64,000 nucleotides of DNA from Oryzomicrobium terrae (GCF_008274805.1 NZ_CP022579.1:1984001-2048000), one strand, 5' to 3'; numbered from the stretch's first letter, positions 53,595-63,529 are shown. Notes: generated by a model from the sequence alone, not told the origin. Numbers and translations are program-made.

Positions 53595-53640
53595 ACCATT
53601 GTTAGATTGATTTTTTCGTTATAAATTGTCAATAAATTTT
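53595..53640 (-). promoter_or_regulatory. Promoter of the dctPQM operon
   Basis: On the minus strand TTGACA (53632 to 53627) is a consensus -35 box, and the A/T-rich stretch beyond it contains possible -10 sequences around TCTAAC near 53605. The region lies between dctP and the divergent MarR-like gene. CGTT at 53617 and AACG at 53642 bracket an A/T-rich centre that could be the regulator's operator. Confidence 0.55.
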
Positions 53641-53714
53641 GAACGTTTTTTACACACGTTTAGGCATTCCCCCAAGCTCAGCCCGCTTCGCATCGACCTC
53701 CAGGCACCCTCGAC

Positions 53715-54278
53715 ATGGCCAAGCCCCGTCTCACCTCCTCCTCCCCTGCCAGCACCACCGCCAACGGCGAAACCAGTCGTATCGTTTCCTCCGAGCACCT
53801 GGTATCGGAAAAAGCACCGGAGCTCTCGGAATTGGAGTTCGGTCTTATCCTGGCCTGGCACGCCTTTGCCCGCTGGATGATCCGCTGCATGTCGGCCGCC
53901 GGCGTCAAGGACGTCACTGCCACTGACGTCCTGGTGTTACACCACGTCGCGCACCGGGACCAGGAAAAGAAGCTTGCCGACATCTGCTTCGTGCTCAACA
54001 TCGAGGACACCCACGTGGTTTCCTATTCACTCAAGAAGCTGATGGGTATCGGCCTGGTGCAGAGCGTCAAGCGCGGCAAGGAAGTGTTTTTCTCAATCAC
54101 CGCTGAAGGTCAGCGCGTCTGTCTGGCCTACCGGGATGTGCGCGAGTCTTGCCTGATGCCCGGCTTTTCCGGCACAGAGGAGGAGAACGCCCGTCTGGGG
54201 GACGTAGCCCGGCTGCTGCGCACCCTTTCCGGCCGTTACGACCAAGCCGCCCGGGCAGCCTCTACCGCCGGGCTGTAA
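53715..54278 (+). CDS. MarR-like winged-helix transcriptional regulator
   Basis: 187 residues. After a low-complexity N-terminal 35 residues comes a MarR-type winged helix (VTATDVLVLHHVAHRDQEKKLADICFVLNIEDTHVVSYSLKKLMGIGLVQSVKRGKEVFFSITAEGQRV, about 65-135). The first ATG at 53715 is used. It is three bases from pxpB, so it is cotranscribed with pxpBCA, and it is divergent from dctPQM. Control of both units in response to the imported acid is the simplest reading. Confidence 0.85.
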   Translation: MAKPRLTSSSPASTTANGETSRIVSSEHLVSEKAPELSELEFGLILAWHAFARWMIRCMSAAGVKDVTATDVLVLHHVAHRDQEKKLADICFVLNIEDTHVVSYSLKKLMGIGLVQSVKRGKEVFFSITAEGQRVCLAYRDVRESCLMPGFSGTEEENARLGDVARLLRTLSGRYDQAARAASTAGL

Positions 54279-54281
54279 CCC

Positions 54282-55037
54282 ATGCAGCCCTCGGTCCGTC
54301 TCCTCAACCTGGGCGACACCGCCGTCACCGTCGAATTCGGCGATCGGGTCGACCCGCTCCTGATGCCCCGGGTCAGTGGCCTGGATGCCGCACTCCAAGC
54401 CTTGCTCCAGGCCGGAGAAGCCCCTGGCTTGATCGAGACTGTCCCCACCTTCCGTTCCCTCACGGTGATCTTCGACCCCTTGGTCACGGCCCGTCCCGCC
54501 GTGGACGCCCTGATCCAGCGCGCCCTGCAGGCAGCCGACACTCAGGCTGCCCCACCGGGACGCACCTGGCGCCTGCCGGTACTGTACGGTGGCGAGTTCG
54601 GCCCGGATCTGGCCAGTGTTGCCGAGGCCACCGGCCTGAGCTGCGAAGAGGTCATTGCCCGGCATAGCGGCACCCCGTACCGGGTATACATGCTCGGTTT
54701 TCTCCCCGGGTTTCCCTTCATGGGCGATGTAGCCCCTCCCCTCGCCCTGCCCCGTCGCAGCGAACCTCGAGTGCGTGTGCCCGCCGGCAGCGTAGCCATC
54801 GCCGGCGGCCTGACCGCCATTTACCCTTGGGAAAGCCCCGGGGGCTGGCACCTCCTCGGCCGCTGCCCGGTACGCCTGTTCGACCCGGCACGCCCAGCAC
54901 CTTCTCTGCTTGCGCCTGGCGATCAGGTGATCTTCACGGCCGTGGAGGCCGCCCGCTACGCCGAAATCGACGCCGAACTGCGCAGCGGCGCCCGGGAAGC
55001 CGCGTCCTTCCTTGATCTTGGAGCAGCAGCCCAATGA
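54282..55037 (+). CDS. pxpB: 5-oxoprolinase subunit PxpB
   Basis: 251 residues (allophanate-hydrolase subunit 1 fold, KipI-like). Motifs: LLNLGDTAVTVEFGDRVDP, HSGTPYRVYMLGFLPGFPFMG, LPRRSEPRVRVPAGSVAIAGG and YPWESPGGWHLLGRCP. With PxpA and PxpC it hydrolyses 5-oxo-L-proline to L-glutamate using ATP. Its stop overlaps the pxpC start by four bases (ATGA). Confidence 0.94.
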   Translation: MQPSVRLLNLGDTAVTVEFGDRVDPLLMPRVSGLDAALQALLQAGEAPGLIETVPTFRSLTVIFDPLVTARPAVDALIQRALQAADTQAAPPGRTWRLPVLYGGEFGPDLASVAEATGLSCEEVIARHSGTPYRVYMLGFLPGFPFMGDVAPPLALPRRSEPRVRVPAGSVAIAGGLTAIYPWESPGGWHLLGRCPVRLFDPARPAPSLLAPGDQVIFTAVEAARYAEIDAELRSGAREAASFLDLGAAAQ

Positions 55038-56080
55038 GCGCCGTCGTCGCCATCGTCTCTCCTGGTGCCCTGGCCAGCGTGCAAGATCTGGGGCGCCACG
55101 GCTATCGTCGTTTCGGCGTTCCCCGGGCCGGTACCCTGGCCCCCGACCTGTTGCGTATCGCCAATCGCCTGGTGGGCAACCCAGACGGGTCGCCGGCCAT
55201 CGAATTCTTTGTCGGCGGCCTAGCCCTGGCCGCCCGGGATGAACCACTCCAACTCGGCTTTGCCGGCAACTTTGCGGTGGAGATCGTCGCCAGCGACGGC
55301 GCCAAGCGTCTGTTGCCCGCCTGGCGCAGCGTCGTGCTGGCTCCGGGCGAACAGGCCCGCTGCGGCATGATCGCCGGCAGCCGGGTCGGCGTGGTGGCGG
55401 TGGCGGGCCTAGCCCCGCCCCGCCTCCTCGGTAGCGCTTCTACCTACGCGCGGGCTGGCCTGGGCCAACTGCTTGGTGCTGGCGACCAACTACCGGCTAC
55501 GAGCGTCGCTCCGGGCACCCCTTGCCATTGGCTGCCGGCCCCGCCCGCAGTTGCGGCGCCCGACACACCGATTCGGCTCGTCCTCGGCCCCCAGGACGAT
55601 CATTTCAGCACCGCGGCGCTTGTCACCCTGGAAAGCGTCACCTACACCGTCTCCCGGGAGGCAGACCGGATGGGCATGCGCCTGGACGGCCCCGTCCTGG
55701 AACACAAGCCGGGCATGACCGAGATTGCCTCCGACGGGATCGTGCCGGGAGCCATCCAGGTCCCCGGCAACGGATTGCCGATCGTGCTGCTGGCCGACGG
55801 TCAGACTGCCGGTGGCTACCCCAAGATTGCTACGGTGATTTCCGCCGACCTGCCCCGGCTGGCCGCCCTGCCCCCGGGCGCTCCCCTGCGCTTTAGCCTG
55901 ATCGACCTGGCTGGTGCGGCATTGGCGGCCCGCCAGGCGGAAGCGGAGTTGCTCGCCTGCCTGGCCGCTATCGAACCCCTTGGGCCGGAAGGAGGCATCG
56001 ACCTGAATGCGCTCTACACTGAAAACCTGGTCAGCGGCATGATCAATGCCCAGGCTGAGGAGTGGAAGTTGCTCTTGTAA
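55034..56080 (+). CDS. pxpC: 5-oxoprolinase subunit PxpC
   Basis: 348 residues (allophanate-hydrolase subunit 2 fold, KipA-like). Motifs: VSPGALASVQDLGRHGYRRFGVPRAG near the N-terminus, LGPQDDHFSTAALVTLESVTYTVSREADRMGMRLDGP, and PGAIQVPGNGLPIVLLADGQTAGGYPKIATVI. It associates with PxpB and supports the ATP-dependent step. It lies between pxpB (overlapping) and pxpA (22 bases). Confidence 0.94.
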   Translation: MSAVVAIVSPGALASVQDLGRHGYRRFGVPRAGTLAPDLLRIANRLVGNPDGSPAIEFFVGGLALAARDEPLQLGFAGNFAVEIVASDGAKRLLPAWRSVVLAPGEQARCGMIAGSRVGVVAVAGLAPPRLLGSASTYARAGLGQLLGAGDQLPATSVAPGTPCHWLPAPPAVAAPDTPIRLVLGPQDDHFSTAALVTLESVTYTVSREADRMGMRLDGPVLEHKPGMTEIASDGIVPGAIQVPGNGLPIVLLADGQTAGGYPKIATVISADLPRLAALPPGAPLRFSLIDLAGAALAARQAEAELLACLAAIEPLGPEGGIDLNALYTENLVSGMINAQAEEWKLLL

Positions 56081-56102
56081 TTTCTCGACAAGGAAAGACG
56101 CC

Positions 56103-56888
56103 GTGCCGCACGAACTCAATCTGAACGCCGATCTGGGCGAATCCTTCGGTGCCTGGAGCATGGGCCGGGATCAGGAGTTGCTCCCCCTGGTTGGCTCCGC
56201 CAACATCGCCTGCGGCTTTCACGCCGGCGACCCCCTGGTGATGCGCAAGACCGTCCGGGCGGCCCTCGACAACGGCGTTTCCCTGGGGGCCCACCCGGCC
56301 TTCCCCGATCTGCAGGGCTTCGGCCGGCGCAAGATGGTCATCCCCGCCCCCGAACTCGAAGCAATGGTCATCTACCAGCTCGGGGCCCTGGCCGGTATGG
56401 CACGGGCCGAGGGGGGCACCCTGACTCACGTCAAACCCCATGGAGCCCTCAACAACATGGCCTGCGAGGACATCGCCTTGGCGCGGGCCGTGGTGAGGGC
56501 CGTCAGACAATTCGACGCCGAACTGATCCTGCTCGCCCCAGCCCTCTCGCACCTGGCCGATGCCGGCAAGGAGACAGGATTACGGGTCGCCCTGGAGGTG
56601 TTCGCCGACCGGGCCTATGACGAAGCGGGCAACCTGGCGCCCCGCAGCCAACCCGGGGCTGTGCTGCACGACCCGCGCGACTGCGTTGCGCACGTACAGC
56701 GCATGATCGAGGCCGGCGGACTGATCACCACCAGTGGCAAGGTGCTGCCGACCCCCTTTCACAGCATTTGCGTGCACGGCGACAACGCCGAAGCGGTCGA
56801 AGCCGCCGCAGCCATACGTCACGCCCTTGAAAGTCGGGGCCACCCGATCAAGCCCCTGCCCCACCTGAGTGCTCTCACCCGGACATGA
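56103..56888 (+). CDS. pxpA: 5-oxoprolinase subunit PxpA (LamB/YcsF family)
   Basis: 261 residues. The family beginning LNLNADLGESFGAWSMGRDQELLPLVGSANIACGFHAGDP and THVKPHGALNN show the metal- and substrate-binding residues. The C-terminal VLPTPFHSICVHGDNAEAVEAA is standard. A GTG start at 56103 is chosen because AAGGAAAG lies at correct distance and homology begins there; the ATG at 56046 lies inside pxpC. Last gene of the marR-pxpBCA unit. No clear terminator follows in 56889-57154. Confidence 0.93.
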   Translation: MPHELNLNADLGESFGAWSMGRDQELLPLVGSANIACGFHAGDPLVMRKTVRAALDNGVSLGAHPAFPDLQGFGRRKMVIPAPELEAMVIYQLGALAGMARAEGGTLTHVKPHGALNNMACEDIALARAVVRAVRQFDAELILLAPALSHLADAGKETGLRVALEVFADRAYDEAGNLAPRSQPGAVLHDPRDCVAHVQRMIEAGGLITTSGKVLPTPFHSICVHGDNAEAVEAAAAIRHALESRGHPIKPLPHLSALTRT

Positions 56889-57154
56889 ACCGGGATGGTG
56901 CATACACCGCTCCTGGCACCGTACTGGTGCACCTTGACCGCCTAGGATCAGTCAAGCCGCAGTCAATGGCTTCTCCATGCTTGGAATCACCTGACCCTCT
57001 CGCAGCAATGACGCTCGCGGTGCGAGGCCGATGCTGCCGGCTCGCAGATGGAGCCCTGGCGCCCGATCGACCCCAGTGACAACAGGATAGACAGCGCATG
57101 GCACAGCCCTTGCAATGAGGGCTGCACATCCATAACGCCCAACGGCGACCTGCC

Positions 57155-59569
57155 ATGCACCTCCTGCTCAAGTACGACGGCCAATACGCCCCGCCCCTGT
57201 GGCAAGCCCTCGGGGCCGAACATTCCAGCCAGTACGTCTGGCGCTTTCGCGTAAGCGACGAGGCCGCCCTCGACGCCTTGATGGAAACCCTGGCGGTGCA
57301 AACCAACCAGGACACCCTGCAGCAGACCTACGCCCTGGTCCATGACGAAAATTCGTCGCTCGCCAATCCCGGCGCCGTGCTCGACCGGGTGACACCGTTC
57401 AACGCCCTCTATGCCCGCCGCCTGCACGCCTGGATGGAAGGGGATCTGGCGCCCTATATCCGCATGCATTTCCAACCCCTGGTGGATCTGGCCCAGGGTG
57501 GTGAAATCTTCGCCTTCGAGGCCCTGTGCCGCCTGCAGGACCCCCAGGGGCGTCTGCTGTCCGGTGCCGATGCCTTCCGCCTGGCGGCCCAGTTGCAGCG
57601 CGAAGCAGACCTGGACCTGGAATGCCAGCGTCTCGCTCTGGCGGCCAAGGCGGCGTCGATTCCCGCCGACAAGCTGTTGTTCATCAACGTATTGCCACGC
57701 AACCTGGTGCATCAGAGCTGGATGAACTGCCTGTCCCAATCCTTGGAAAGCATGGGCATCGACCGCCGCCAGGTGGTGATCGAGGTGGTGGAATCGGAAC
57801 GGGCCGATCCGGCCATGCTGGCGCAAAGCTGCGACATCCTGCGCACCCGGGGCTTTCGCATCGCTCTGGACGACATGGGCTCGGGCTTCAACGGCCTGTC
57901 CACCCTGGCGGCGGTGCGCGCCGACTTCATCAAGGTGGACCGGGGCATCGTGCACGGCGCCCAGGGCAGCAAGGTGCGCTCGGTGTTGCTGGAGGCCATT
58001 GTTTCCATGGCCCAGCGACTCGGCGCCACGGTCATCGCCGAGGGGCTGGAGCGGGCCGAGGACATCACCTTCGTTCGCGACATGGGCATCGGCTATGCCC
58101 AGGGGTACTACTTCGCCCCACCCCAGGCCGGGGTCACCGCCGCGGTGACGCCCCTGCCCAGCCTCGACGAATCCTGCCTGTCCCGGGCCAAGGATCGCTT
58201 CGCCCTGACCGACCTGATGGACCCCGGCGTGGCGGTGGAGATCCAGGAGCCCCTGGAGATGGTGCGCCGCCTGTTTATCGACAACCCCTCCCTGGCCCTG
58301 GCCGTGGTCACCGATGACGCCCAGCCGATCGGCCTGGTGCGGCGCGGCCGGGTGCTTTCCAGCCACACCAGCAAGACCCTGGGCAAGCTCTCCGAGCCCC
58401 TGGCGCGCAGCCTGCCCAGCCGCCTCACCTCAGCGGCCCTGGCCCGGGTGCTGTACCACGACCGCAAGGACGCCGATCCCTGGGTGGTCACCGCGCCGGA
58501 CGGGCGCTACCAGGGCTTGATCCACCCCATGACCCTGATCGCCCAGCTGCTGGCGCGGCGCGAGAACGGCAGCAACCTGCATCCCCTGTCCCAGCTGCCC
58601 ACCGGCCCGAGCCTGCGCCTGACCTTGGACAACCGGCTGGCCCAGGGCCAGGAGCTGTGCCTGGTCTATATCGACCTGGACAATTTCAAGGCCTACAACG
58701 ACCGCTATGGCTTCATCCGGGGCGACGCCATGATCCGCTCCCTGGCCGAGCTGTTGCGCTACCGCTTCGCCCACCGCAAGGATTGCCTGCTTGGCCACAT
58801 CGGCGGCGACGATTTCGTGCTCATCCAGGAACACGTGCCCGCCGATCTGGTGCCGGAACTGCTCGACATCATGAGCCAGTTCCACGCCATCGCCGCCCAC
58901 CTTTACGACAGCGACGACGTAGCTCGGGGCCATTTCGTCACCGAGGACGGCAACGCGTATCCGATTGCCAGCATGTCGGTGGCGGTGGTTACCGGCCGGA
59001 GTGGCGATGGCACGCCCCTGCCCAACTCCCTGGCCGCCGCCGAGCGCGCTGCCGCCCTGAAGAAGATTGGCAAGGTGGCCGAAGGCAGCGTGGTGGTGGT
59101 GGAAGGCACGCCCCCCACCCTGCACCGGGAAAGCCCCCGCTCGGCGCTGCGGGACTGGACCGACACGGCGCTGGAATCCTTGCAGGAACTGGTACTGGCG
59201 CCGCGCAACCGGGACCCCCACGCTCTGGATGTGGCCTTCCGCAACTTCCCGTACTTCGAGATGGTGTTCGAGCTGGATGGGGAAGGAAAACAGCGCTTTC
59301 CCAACTGGATCAACCCGGAAATGTACGGCCGCATCAAGGCCGGCGGCATGGGCGCCGACCGCTCGGCCCAGGCTTACTTCACCGAGGTGCGCGACACGGG
59401 CCGCCCCTTCGTGTCGCCGATTTACCTGTCCACCGCCAGCGAGGACTTCTGCCTGACCCTGGCCGTCCCCCTGCAGGATGCCCGGGGCCGGCTCGACGGC
59501 GTGCTGGTGGCGGACATCAACATCGGCGCCCTGGCCACCCTGCTGCGCCGGGAAACGCTCCCCGCCTGA
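57155..59569 (+). CDS. EAL-GGDEF protein with C-terminal sensory domain (cyclic-di-GMP phosphodiesterase)
   Basis: 804 residues. The EAL domain (about 100-325) keeps its key residues: Glu122 in FEALCRL, Asn178, Glu210 and Glu213, Asp239-Asp240 in DDMGSG, Lys260, Glu296 and Gln316. A CBS-pair-like stretch follows (350-465). The GGDEF domain (about 490-640) reads GGDDF at 550-554, with Asp at the catalytic Glu position, so cyclase activity is doubtful. The C-terminal 130 residues (YFEMVFELDGEGKQRFPNWI, YLSTASEDFCLTLAVPL) resemble a PDC/Cache sensor, unusual at this end. No membrane segments. It probably degrades cyclic-di-GMP in response to a bound signal. Confidence 0.88.
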   Translation: MHLLLKYDGQYAPPLWQALGAEHSSQYVWRFRVSDEAALDALMETLAVQTNQDTLQQTYALVHDENSSLANPGAVLDRVTPFNALYARRLHAWMEGDLAPYIRMHFQPLVDLAQGGEIFAFEALCRLQDPQGRLLSGADAFRLAAQLQREADLDLECQRLALAAKAASIPADKLLFINVLPRNLVHQSWMNCLSQSLESMGIDRRQVVIEVVESERADPAMLAQSCDILRTRGFRIALDDMGSGFNGLSTLAAVRADFIKVDRGIVHGAQGSKVRSVLLEAIVSMAQRLGATVIAEGLERAEDITFVRDMGIGYAQGYYFAPPQAGVTAAVTPLPSLDESCLSRAKDRFALTDLMDPGVAVEIQEPLEMVRRLFIDNPSLALAVVTDDAQPIGLVRRGRVLSSHTSKTLGKLSEPLARSLPSRLTSAALARVLYHDRKDADPWVVTAPDGRYQGLIHPMTLIAQLLARRENGSNLHPLSQLPTGPSLRLTLDNRLAQGQELCLVYIDLDNFKAYNDRYGFIRGDAMIRSLAELLRYRFAHRKDCLLGHIGGDDFVLIQEHVPADLVPELLDIMSQFHAIAAHLYDSDDVARGHFVTEDGNAYPIASMSVAVVTGRSGDGTPLPNSLAAAERAAALKKIGKVAEGSVVVVEGTPPTLHRESPRSALRDWTDTALESLQELVLAPRNRDPHALDVAFRNFPYFEMVFELDGEGKQRFPNWINPEMYGRIKAGGMGADRSAQAYFTEVRDTGRPFVSPIYLSTASEDFCLTLAVPLQDARGRLDGVLVADINIGALATLLRRETLPA

Positions 59570-59634
59570 ACGACGCCGCGGCCAAGCTCCGATCCCCGGG
59601 CACGGGTGGCCCGGGGGAACGGTACAGCCGGGTC

Positions 59635-61221
59635 TTAGCGCAGGGCGGTTTCCAGGTGGCGCAGCAAGTCCTTCAGCTCCCGGGCCGTGGCGTAGAGCCG
59701 CTGCACTCCACCGCCCACGTTATCGGTGGACGCCACGCTCTGGTTGGCTGCCTGGGCGATCCGCTCCATGCTCACCGCCACGTCGTGGGAAGCCTGGGAT
59801 TGCTGGTTGAGCATGTGCGAGACGTCGTCGGCCATGCCCAGGCATTTGTCGGTGGCCGACACGATCGACTCCAGGCTCAGGCTGCTCTCTTCGATCACCG
59901 CCGTACCGGAGGTGACCTCGGCCGCCGTGTTCGCCATGGTCCTCACCGCGCTGTGGGAGCGCTGGGTGATCTCGCTCACCACCGTGGTGATCTCGGCGGT
60001 ACTGCTGGTAGTCCGTTCCGACAGCTTGCGCACCTCGTCGGCCACCACAGCAAAGCCCCGGCCGTGCTCTCCGGCCCGGGCCGCCTCGATGGCGGCATTG
60101 AGGGCTAGCAAGTTGGTCTGCTCGGCGATGTCCTTGATGATGGTGGTGATGTGACCGATGCGCTCGACGTGCTCGTGCATGCCGTTCATTTCGGCCATGG
60201 CCCGGTCGACGATGTTCACGATGCGCTGGGTACCCGCCATGCTCAGCGCCATCTTGTCCTTGCCGCTCTGGGCGATTTCCTGGGCCTGCTGGGTGGCCGT
60301 GACATTCTGCTGGGTGAATTCGGAGACTTCCTGGATCGACACGCTCATCTGCTCCAGGGCGCTGCCGATCTCCTCGACGCTGGCGCTCTGCTCGTTGGCG
60401 CTCTGCACCAGCTTCTGCATCTCCGCATCGAGGGCCTCGGCCCTGGCCTCCACCTCCTGGGACGACAACAGTACGTCGGCAAACATGGCGCGTAGGTGGA
60501 TGCGCAGGGATTCCATCTGCAACAGCAGCCCCAAGTGGTCACTGCCGCGCAGCAGGCTTTCGTGCAGGCGCCCTTCATCGATGGCGACGATGCCACGGCG
60601 CACCCACTGCACCGGCAACAGTACGTTCTGCCACAGCCAAGCGGCCTGCCCCGCCAGCACCAGGGCCGCCAACAGCGCCAGGCCCAGGCCGGCCAAGCCG
60701 CCCAGCCAGGCGCCGAGCAAGGCCAGGACGGCGCTCGCCACGCTCAGGGAGCACAGCACCCGGGCCGGCTGGACCCGCCGGGTGCGCCGGCGGGCACCGG
60801 GAAAGGCCGCTCGCTTGTCGCGGATCGCGGCATAGAGTTTTTCCGCCGCCGCCACCTCGCTCCGCTCCGGGGTATTGCGCACCGACATGTAACCGATTGG
60901 CACGCCGTTCTCGGTCATCGGCGTGACGTAGGCCTCGACCCAGTAGAAATCGCCGTTCTTGCAGCGGTTCTTGACCAGCCCGTGCCAGGGTTGGCCTTCC
61001 TTGAGGGTTTTCCACAGATCGTCGAAGGCCTCCGGCGGCATGTCCGGATGGCGGACGATGTTATGGCTGGCCCCGAGCAGTTCTTCCCGGGTAAAGCCGC
61101 TGACATCGACGAAGGACGCATTGACGTAGGTGATGCGGCCCTTGAGGTCGGTCTTGGTGACGATGGGTTTGCCCGGCTGCAGGAAACGCTCCTGCCCCGT
61201 CACGGGTAGATTGACTTTCAT
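59635..61221 (-). CDS. Aer-like PAS-domain methyl-accepting chemotaxis protein
   Basis: 528 residues. A PAS domain (about 10-125; [35 protein letters not shown]) like that of the aerotaxis receptor Aer, two membrane helices around 155-200, a short HAMP-like region, then a coiled-coil signalling domain whose tip [36 protein letters not shown] (about 365-400) is the CheA/CheW contact site. No long periplasmic domain, so it senses from inside, probably redox or oxygen through FAD. The start at 61221 is the only Met before the PAS fold. Confidence 0.92.
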   Translation of the reverse strand: MKVNLPVTGQERFLQPGKPIVTKTDLKGRITYVNASFVDVSGFTREELLGASHNIVRHPDMPPEAFDDLWKTLKEGQPWHGLVKNRCKNGDFYWVEAYVTPMTENGVPIGYMSVRNTPERSEVAAAEKLYAAIRDKRAAFPGARRRTRRVQPARVLCSLSVASAVLALLGAWLGGLAGLGLALLAALVLAGQAAWLWQNVLLPVQWVRRGIVAIDEGRLHESLLRGSDHLGLLLQMESLRIHLRAMFADVLLSSQEVEARAEALDAEMQKLVQSANEQSASVEEIGSALEQMSVSIQEVSEFTQQNVTATQQAQEIAQSGKDKMALSMAGTQRIVNIVDRAMAEMNGMHEHVERIGHITTIIKDIAEQTNLLALNAAIEAARAGEHGRGFAVVADEVRKLSERTTSSTAEITTVVSEITQRSHSAVRTMANTAAEVTSGTAVIEESSLSLESIVSATDKCLGMADDVSHMLNQQSQASHDVAVSMERIAQAANQSVASTDNVGGGVQRLYATARELKDLLRHLETALR

Positions 61222-61518
61222 GCGTAGCCCCCAATCAATCGAATGTTATTGATTTGCCTAAAGCTCGGGCCGGGCGTCTGTCATCCCCCGTCGTTCTCGT
61301 GTACCGCTCCTGATGGCCCGGCAAACAGTCCCACACCAGAAAATATCCCTGGAGCCACCATGGACACGCGCATGTCATGCAAGTTCATGCGGATCGGGTA
61401 TTTTTTGAGACAAATCAACGGCATCGAGCGGCAGCCATCAGCCATCGATCAACGGTCATTTATCGCCCTGCTGTCGAGCCGCACCAGCGCTTGATCTCCA
61501 GACCCCCACCTCGGAACG

Positions 61519-61573
61519 CCGCGCCAGTCCTTGTGTTGCGGAGCCCCCCCGCCAAGAATGAGTACTGGCGCGG
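61519..61573. repeat. REP-like element, copy C
   Basis: CCGCGCCAGT at 61519-61528 and ACTGGCGCGG at 61564-61573 are the same perfect 10-base arms as in copies A and B, again 35 bases apart. The loop sequence differs after CCTTG. Confidence 0.8.
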
Positions 61574-61608
61574 GTCTCAGGCCGGTTACCGATCAGGAGC
61601 CCACAAAG

Positions 61609-61642
61609 AAAAACCCCGGCCACCTTGCGGTGCCGGGGTTTG
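61609..61642 (-). terminator. Terminator of the acyl-CoA dehydrogenase gene
   Basis: AAACCCCGGC and GCCGGGGTTT pair with a further CACC/GGTG inside. On the minus strand the stem runs into GGGGTTTTTC. It lies 31 bases past the stop of the gene at 61673. Confidence 0.82.
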
Positions 61643-61672
61643 AACTGCAGGGTTGCTGCGGTGTGCCGGGGC

Positions 61673-63466
61673 TTAGAACTGGTCTTCGCCCAGGGCCATC
61701 ACGCCGCTGGCGCCCGCCACGATGCTCTCGGCCAGACCGTCGGCCTGGGTGAGGATGTGGTCGGCGTAGAAACGGGTGGTGACGACCTTGGCGGCGTAGA
61801 ACGGATCGGCGTCGCCGCCGTCGATCTTGGCCTGGGCGATCAGGGCCGCCCGAGCCATCTGCCAGCCGCCGGCGACGATGCCGGTGAGCTTGAGGAAGGG
61901 CACCGAGCCGGCGTGGGCCGCCTTGATGTCGCTGCCGTAGGTGGCGACCATGTACTCGGAGGCCTTGGTCAGGGCAGCCACACCGGCAGCCAGACGGGCA
62001 CGGATCACGGCGAACTGCTCGCCCTTGGCCTCGGCCAGCTTGCCCAGGGTCTGCTGCATCAGACCGAGCACGGCCTTCATGGTGACGCCGCCTTCCCGGG
62101 CCATCTTGCGGCCGATCAGGTCGTTGGCCTGAATGGCGGTGGTGCCTTCGTAGATGGCGGTGATGCGGGCATCGCGCAGGTGCTGGGCGGCACCGGTTTC
62201 CTCGATGAAGCCCATGCCGCCGTGCACCTGCACGCCGGTGGAGGCGATCTCGATCGACTGCTCGGTGCTCCAGCCCTTGACCACCGGGATCATCAGGTCG
62301 GCGAAGGCCTGGTTCTTGGCCCGCTCGGCCTCGTCCGGATGGCGCTTGGCGGCATCCATGGCGGCGGCCACCACGTAGGCCAGGGCGCGCATGGCTTCGG
62401 TCTGGGAACGCATGCTCATGAGCATGCGGCGCACGTCCGGGTGCTTGATGATGGCGACCTTGGGACCGCCGCGCACACCCACCTCGGTACCCTGGATGCG
62501 CTCCTTGGCGTAGTCGCGGGCGCGCTGGTAGGCGCGCTCGGCCAGGGCCACGCCTTCCATGCCGACGGCGAAGCGGGCGGCGTTCATCATGATGAACATG
62601 TATTCCAGACCACGGTTTTCCTGGCCCACCAGGTAACCGATGGCGCCACCGTTGTCGCCGAAGGCCATCACGGCGGTGGGGCTGGCGTGGATGCCGAGCT
62701 TGTGCTCGATGGACACGCAGTAGGCATCGTTGCGCGCGCCCAGGCTGCCGTCGGCGTTGACCATGAACTTGGGCACGACGAACAGGGAGATGCCCTTCAC
62801 GCCCTCGGGGGCGTCGGGCAGGCGGGCCAGCACCAGGTGCACGGTGTTGGACACCATGTCGTGGTCACCGTAGGTGATGAAGATCTTCTGGCCGAACACT
62901 TTGTAGGTGCCGTCGCCCTGGGGCTCGGCGCGGGTGCGCACGGCGGCCAGATCGGAACCGGCGTTCGGCTCGGTCAGATTCATGGTGCCGGTCCATTCAC
63001 CGCTCACCATCTTCGGCAGGTAGCGCTGCTTGAGCTCGTCGGAGCCGGCCACCAGCAGGGCCTCGATGGCGCCCTGGGTGAGCATCGGGCACAGGGAGAA
63101 GGCCATGTTGGCCGACTTCCACATCTCGTTGACCGGGGTGGAGAGAATCTTGGGCAGACCCTGACCGCCGAATTCGGGATCACAGGCCAGGGCGGTCCAG
63201 CCGTTTTCGGCGAACTGCTGGTAGGCGGACTTGAAGCCGGCCGGCATGGTCACGGCGTTGTTGGCCCACTTGGCGCCTTCCTGGTCGCCGCTCCAGTTGA
63301 GGGGCGACAGGACGTTGCTGGCGAACTTGGACGCTTCGTCGAGGATGGCATCGGCCAGGTCGGCGGTCGCTTCTTCGCAGCCGGGCAGCTGGGCAACCTG
63401 CTCCAGACCGGCCAGTTCCTGCATCACGAACTGCATTTCGCGAAGGGGGGCGATGTATTCAGCCAT
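61673..63466 (-). CDS. Acyl-CoA dehydrogenase (long, C-terminally extended type)
   Basis: 597 residues, larger than the 380-400 of ordinary acyl-CoA dehydrogenases. The N-terminal helical part begins YIAPLREMQFVMQELAGLEQV. The FAD and substrate region contains MNLTEPNAGSDLAAVRTRA and KIFITYGDHD, and the C-terminal half has YVVAAAMDAAKRHPDEA and IEIASTGVQVHGGMGFIEETGAAQHLRDARITAIYEGTTAIQANDLIGRK. This is the group that includes 3-methylmercaptopropionyl-CoA dehydrogenase DmdC-like enzymes; the chain-length preference is unknown. Electrons would pass through ETF to the quinone oxidoreductase also encoded here. AAGGAGAG precedes the ATG at 63466. Confidence 0.92.
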   Translation of the reverse strand: MAEYIAPLREMQFVMQELAGLEQVAQLPGCEEATADLADAILDEASKFASNVLSPLNWSGDQEGAKWANNAVTMPAGFKSAYQQFAENGWTALACDPEFGGQGLPKILSTPVNEMWKSANMAFSLCPMLTQGAIEALLVAGSDELKQRYLPKMVSGEWTGTMNLTEPNAGSDLAAVRTRAEPQGDGTYKVFGQKIFITYGDHDMVSNTVHLVLARLPDAPEGVKGISLFVVPKFMVNADGSLGARNDAYCVSIEHKLGIHASPTAVMAFGDNGGAIGYLVGQENRGLEYMFIMMNAARFAVGMEGVALAERAYQRARDYAKERIQGTEVGVRGGPKVAIIKHPDVRRMLMSMRSQTEAMRALAYVVAAAMDAAKRHPDEAERAKNQAFADLMIPVVKGWSTEQSIEIASTGVQVHGGMGFIEETGAAQHLRDARITAIYEGTTAIQANDLIGRKMAREGGVTMKAVLGLMQQTLGKLAEAKGEQFAVIRARLAAGVAALTKASEYMVATYGSDIKAAHAGSVPFLKLTGIVAGGWQMARAALIAQAKIDGGDADPFYAAKVVTTRFYADHILTQADGLAESIVAGASGVMALGEDQF

Positions 63467-63529
63467 GGAAAGCTCTCCTTAATGGTGGATGTGCGTTGAA
63501 TTGAGCAAACGGGCAACAGTCGTTCTGTT

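Larger units (their letters stand above)
61222..61672. other. Intergenic region between chemoreceptor and acyl-CoA dehydrogenase
   Basis: 451 bases. It holds the REP-like copy C at 61519-61573, a further short stretch CGCTTGATCTCCAGA at 61488-61502 that resembles the loop of copy B, and the terminator at 61609. Upstream of the chemoreceptor I do not see a clear flagellar-type promoter. No credible gene. Confidence 0.55.
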
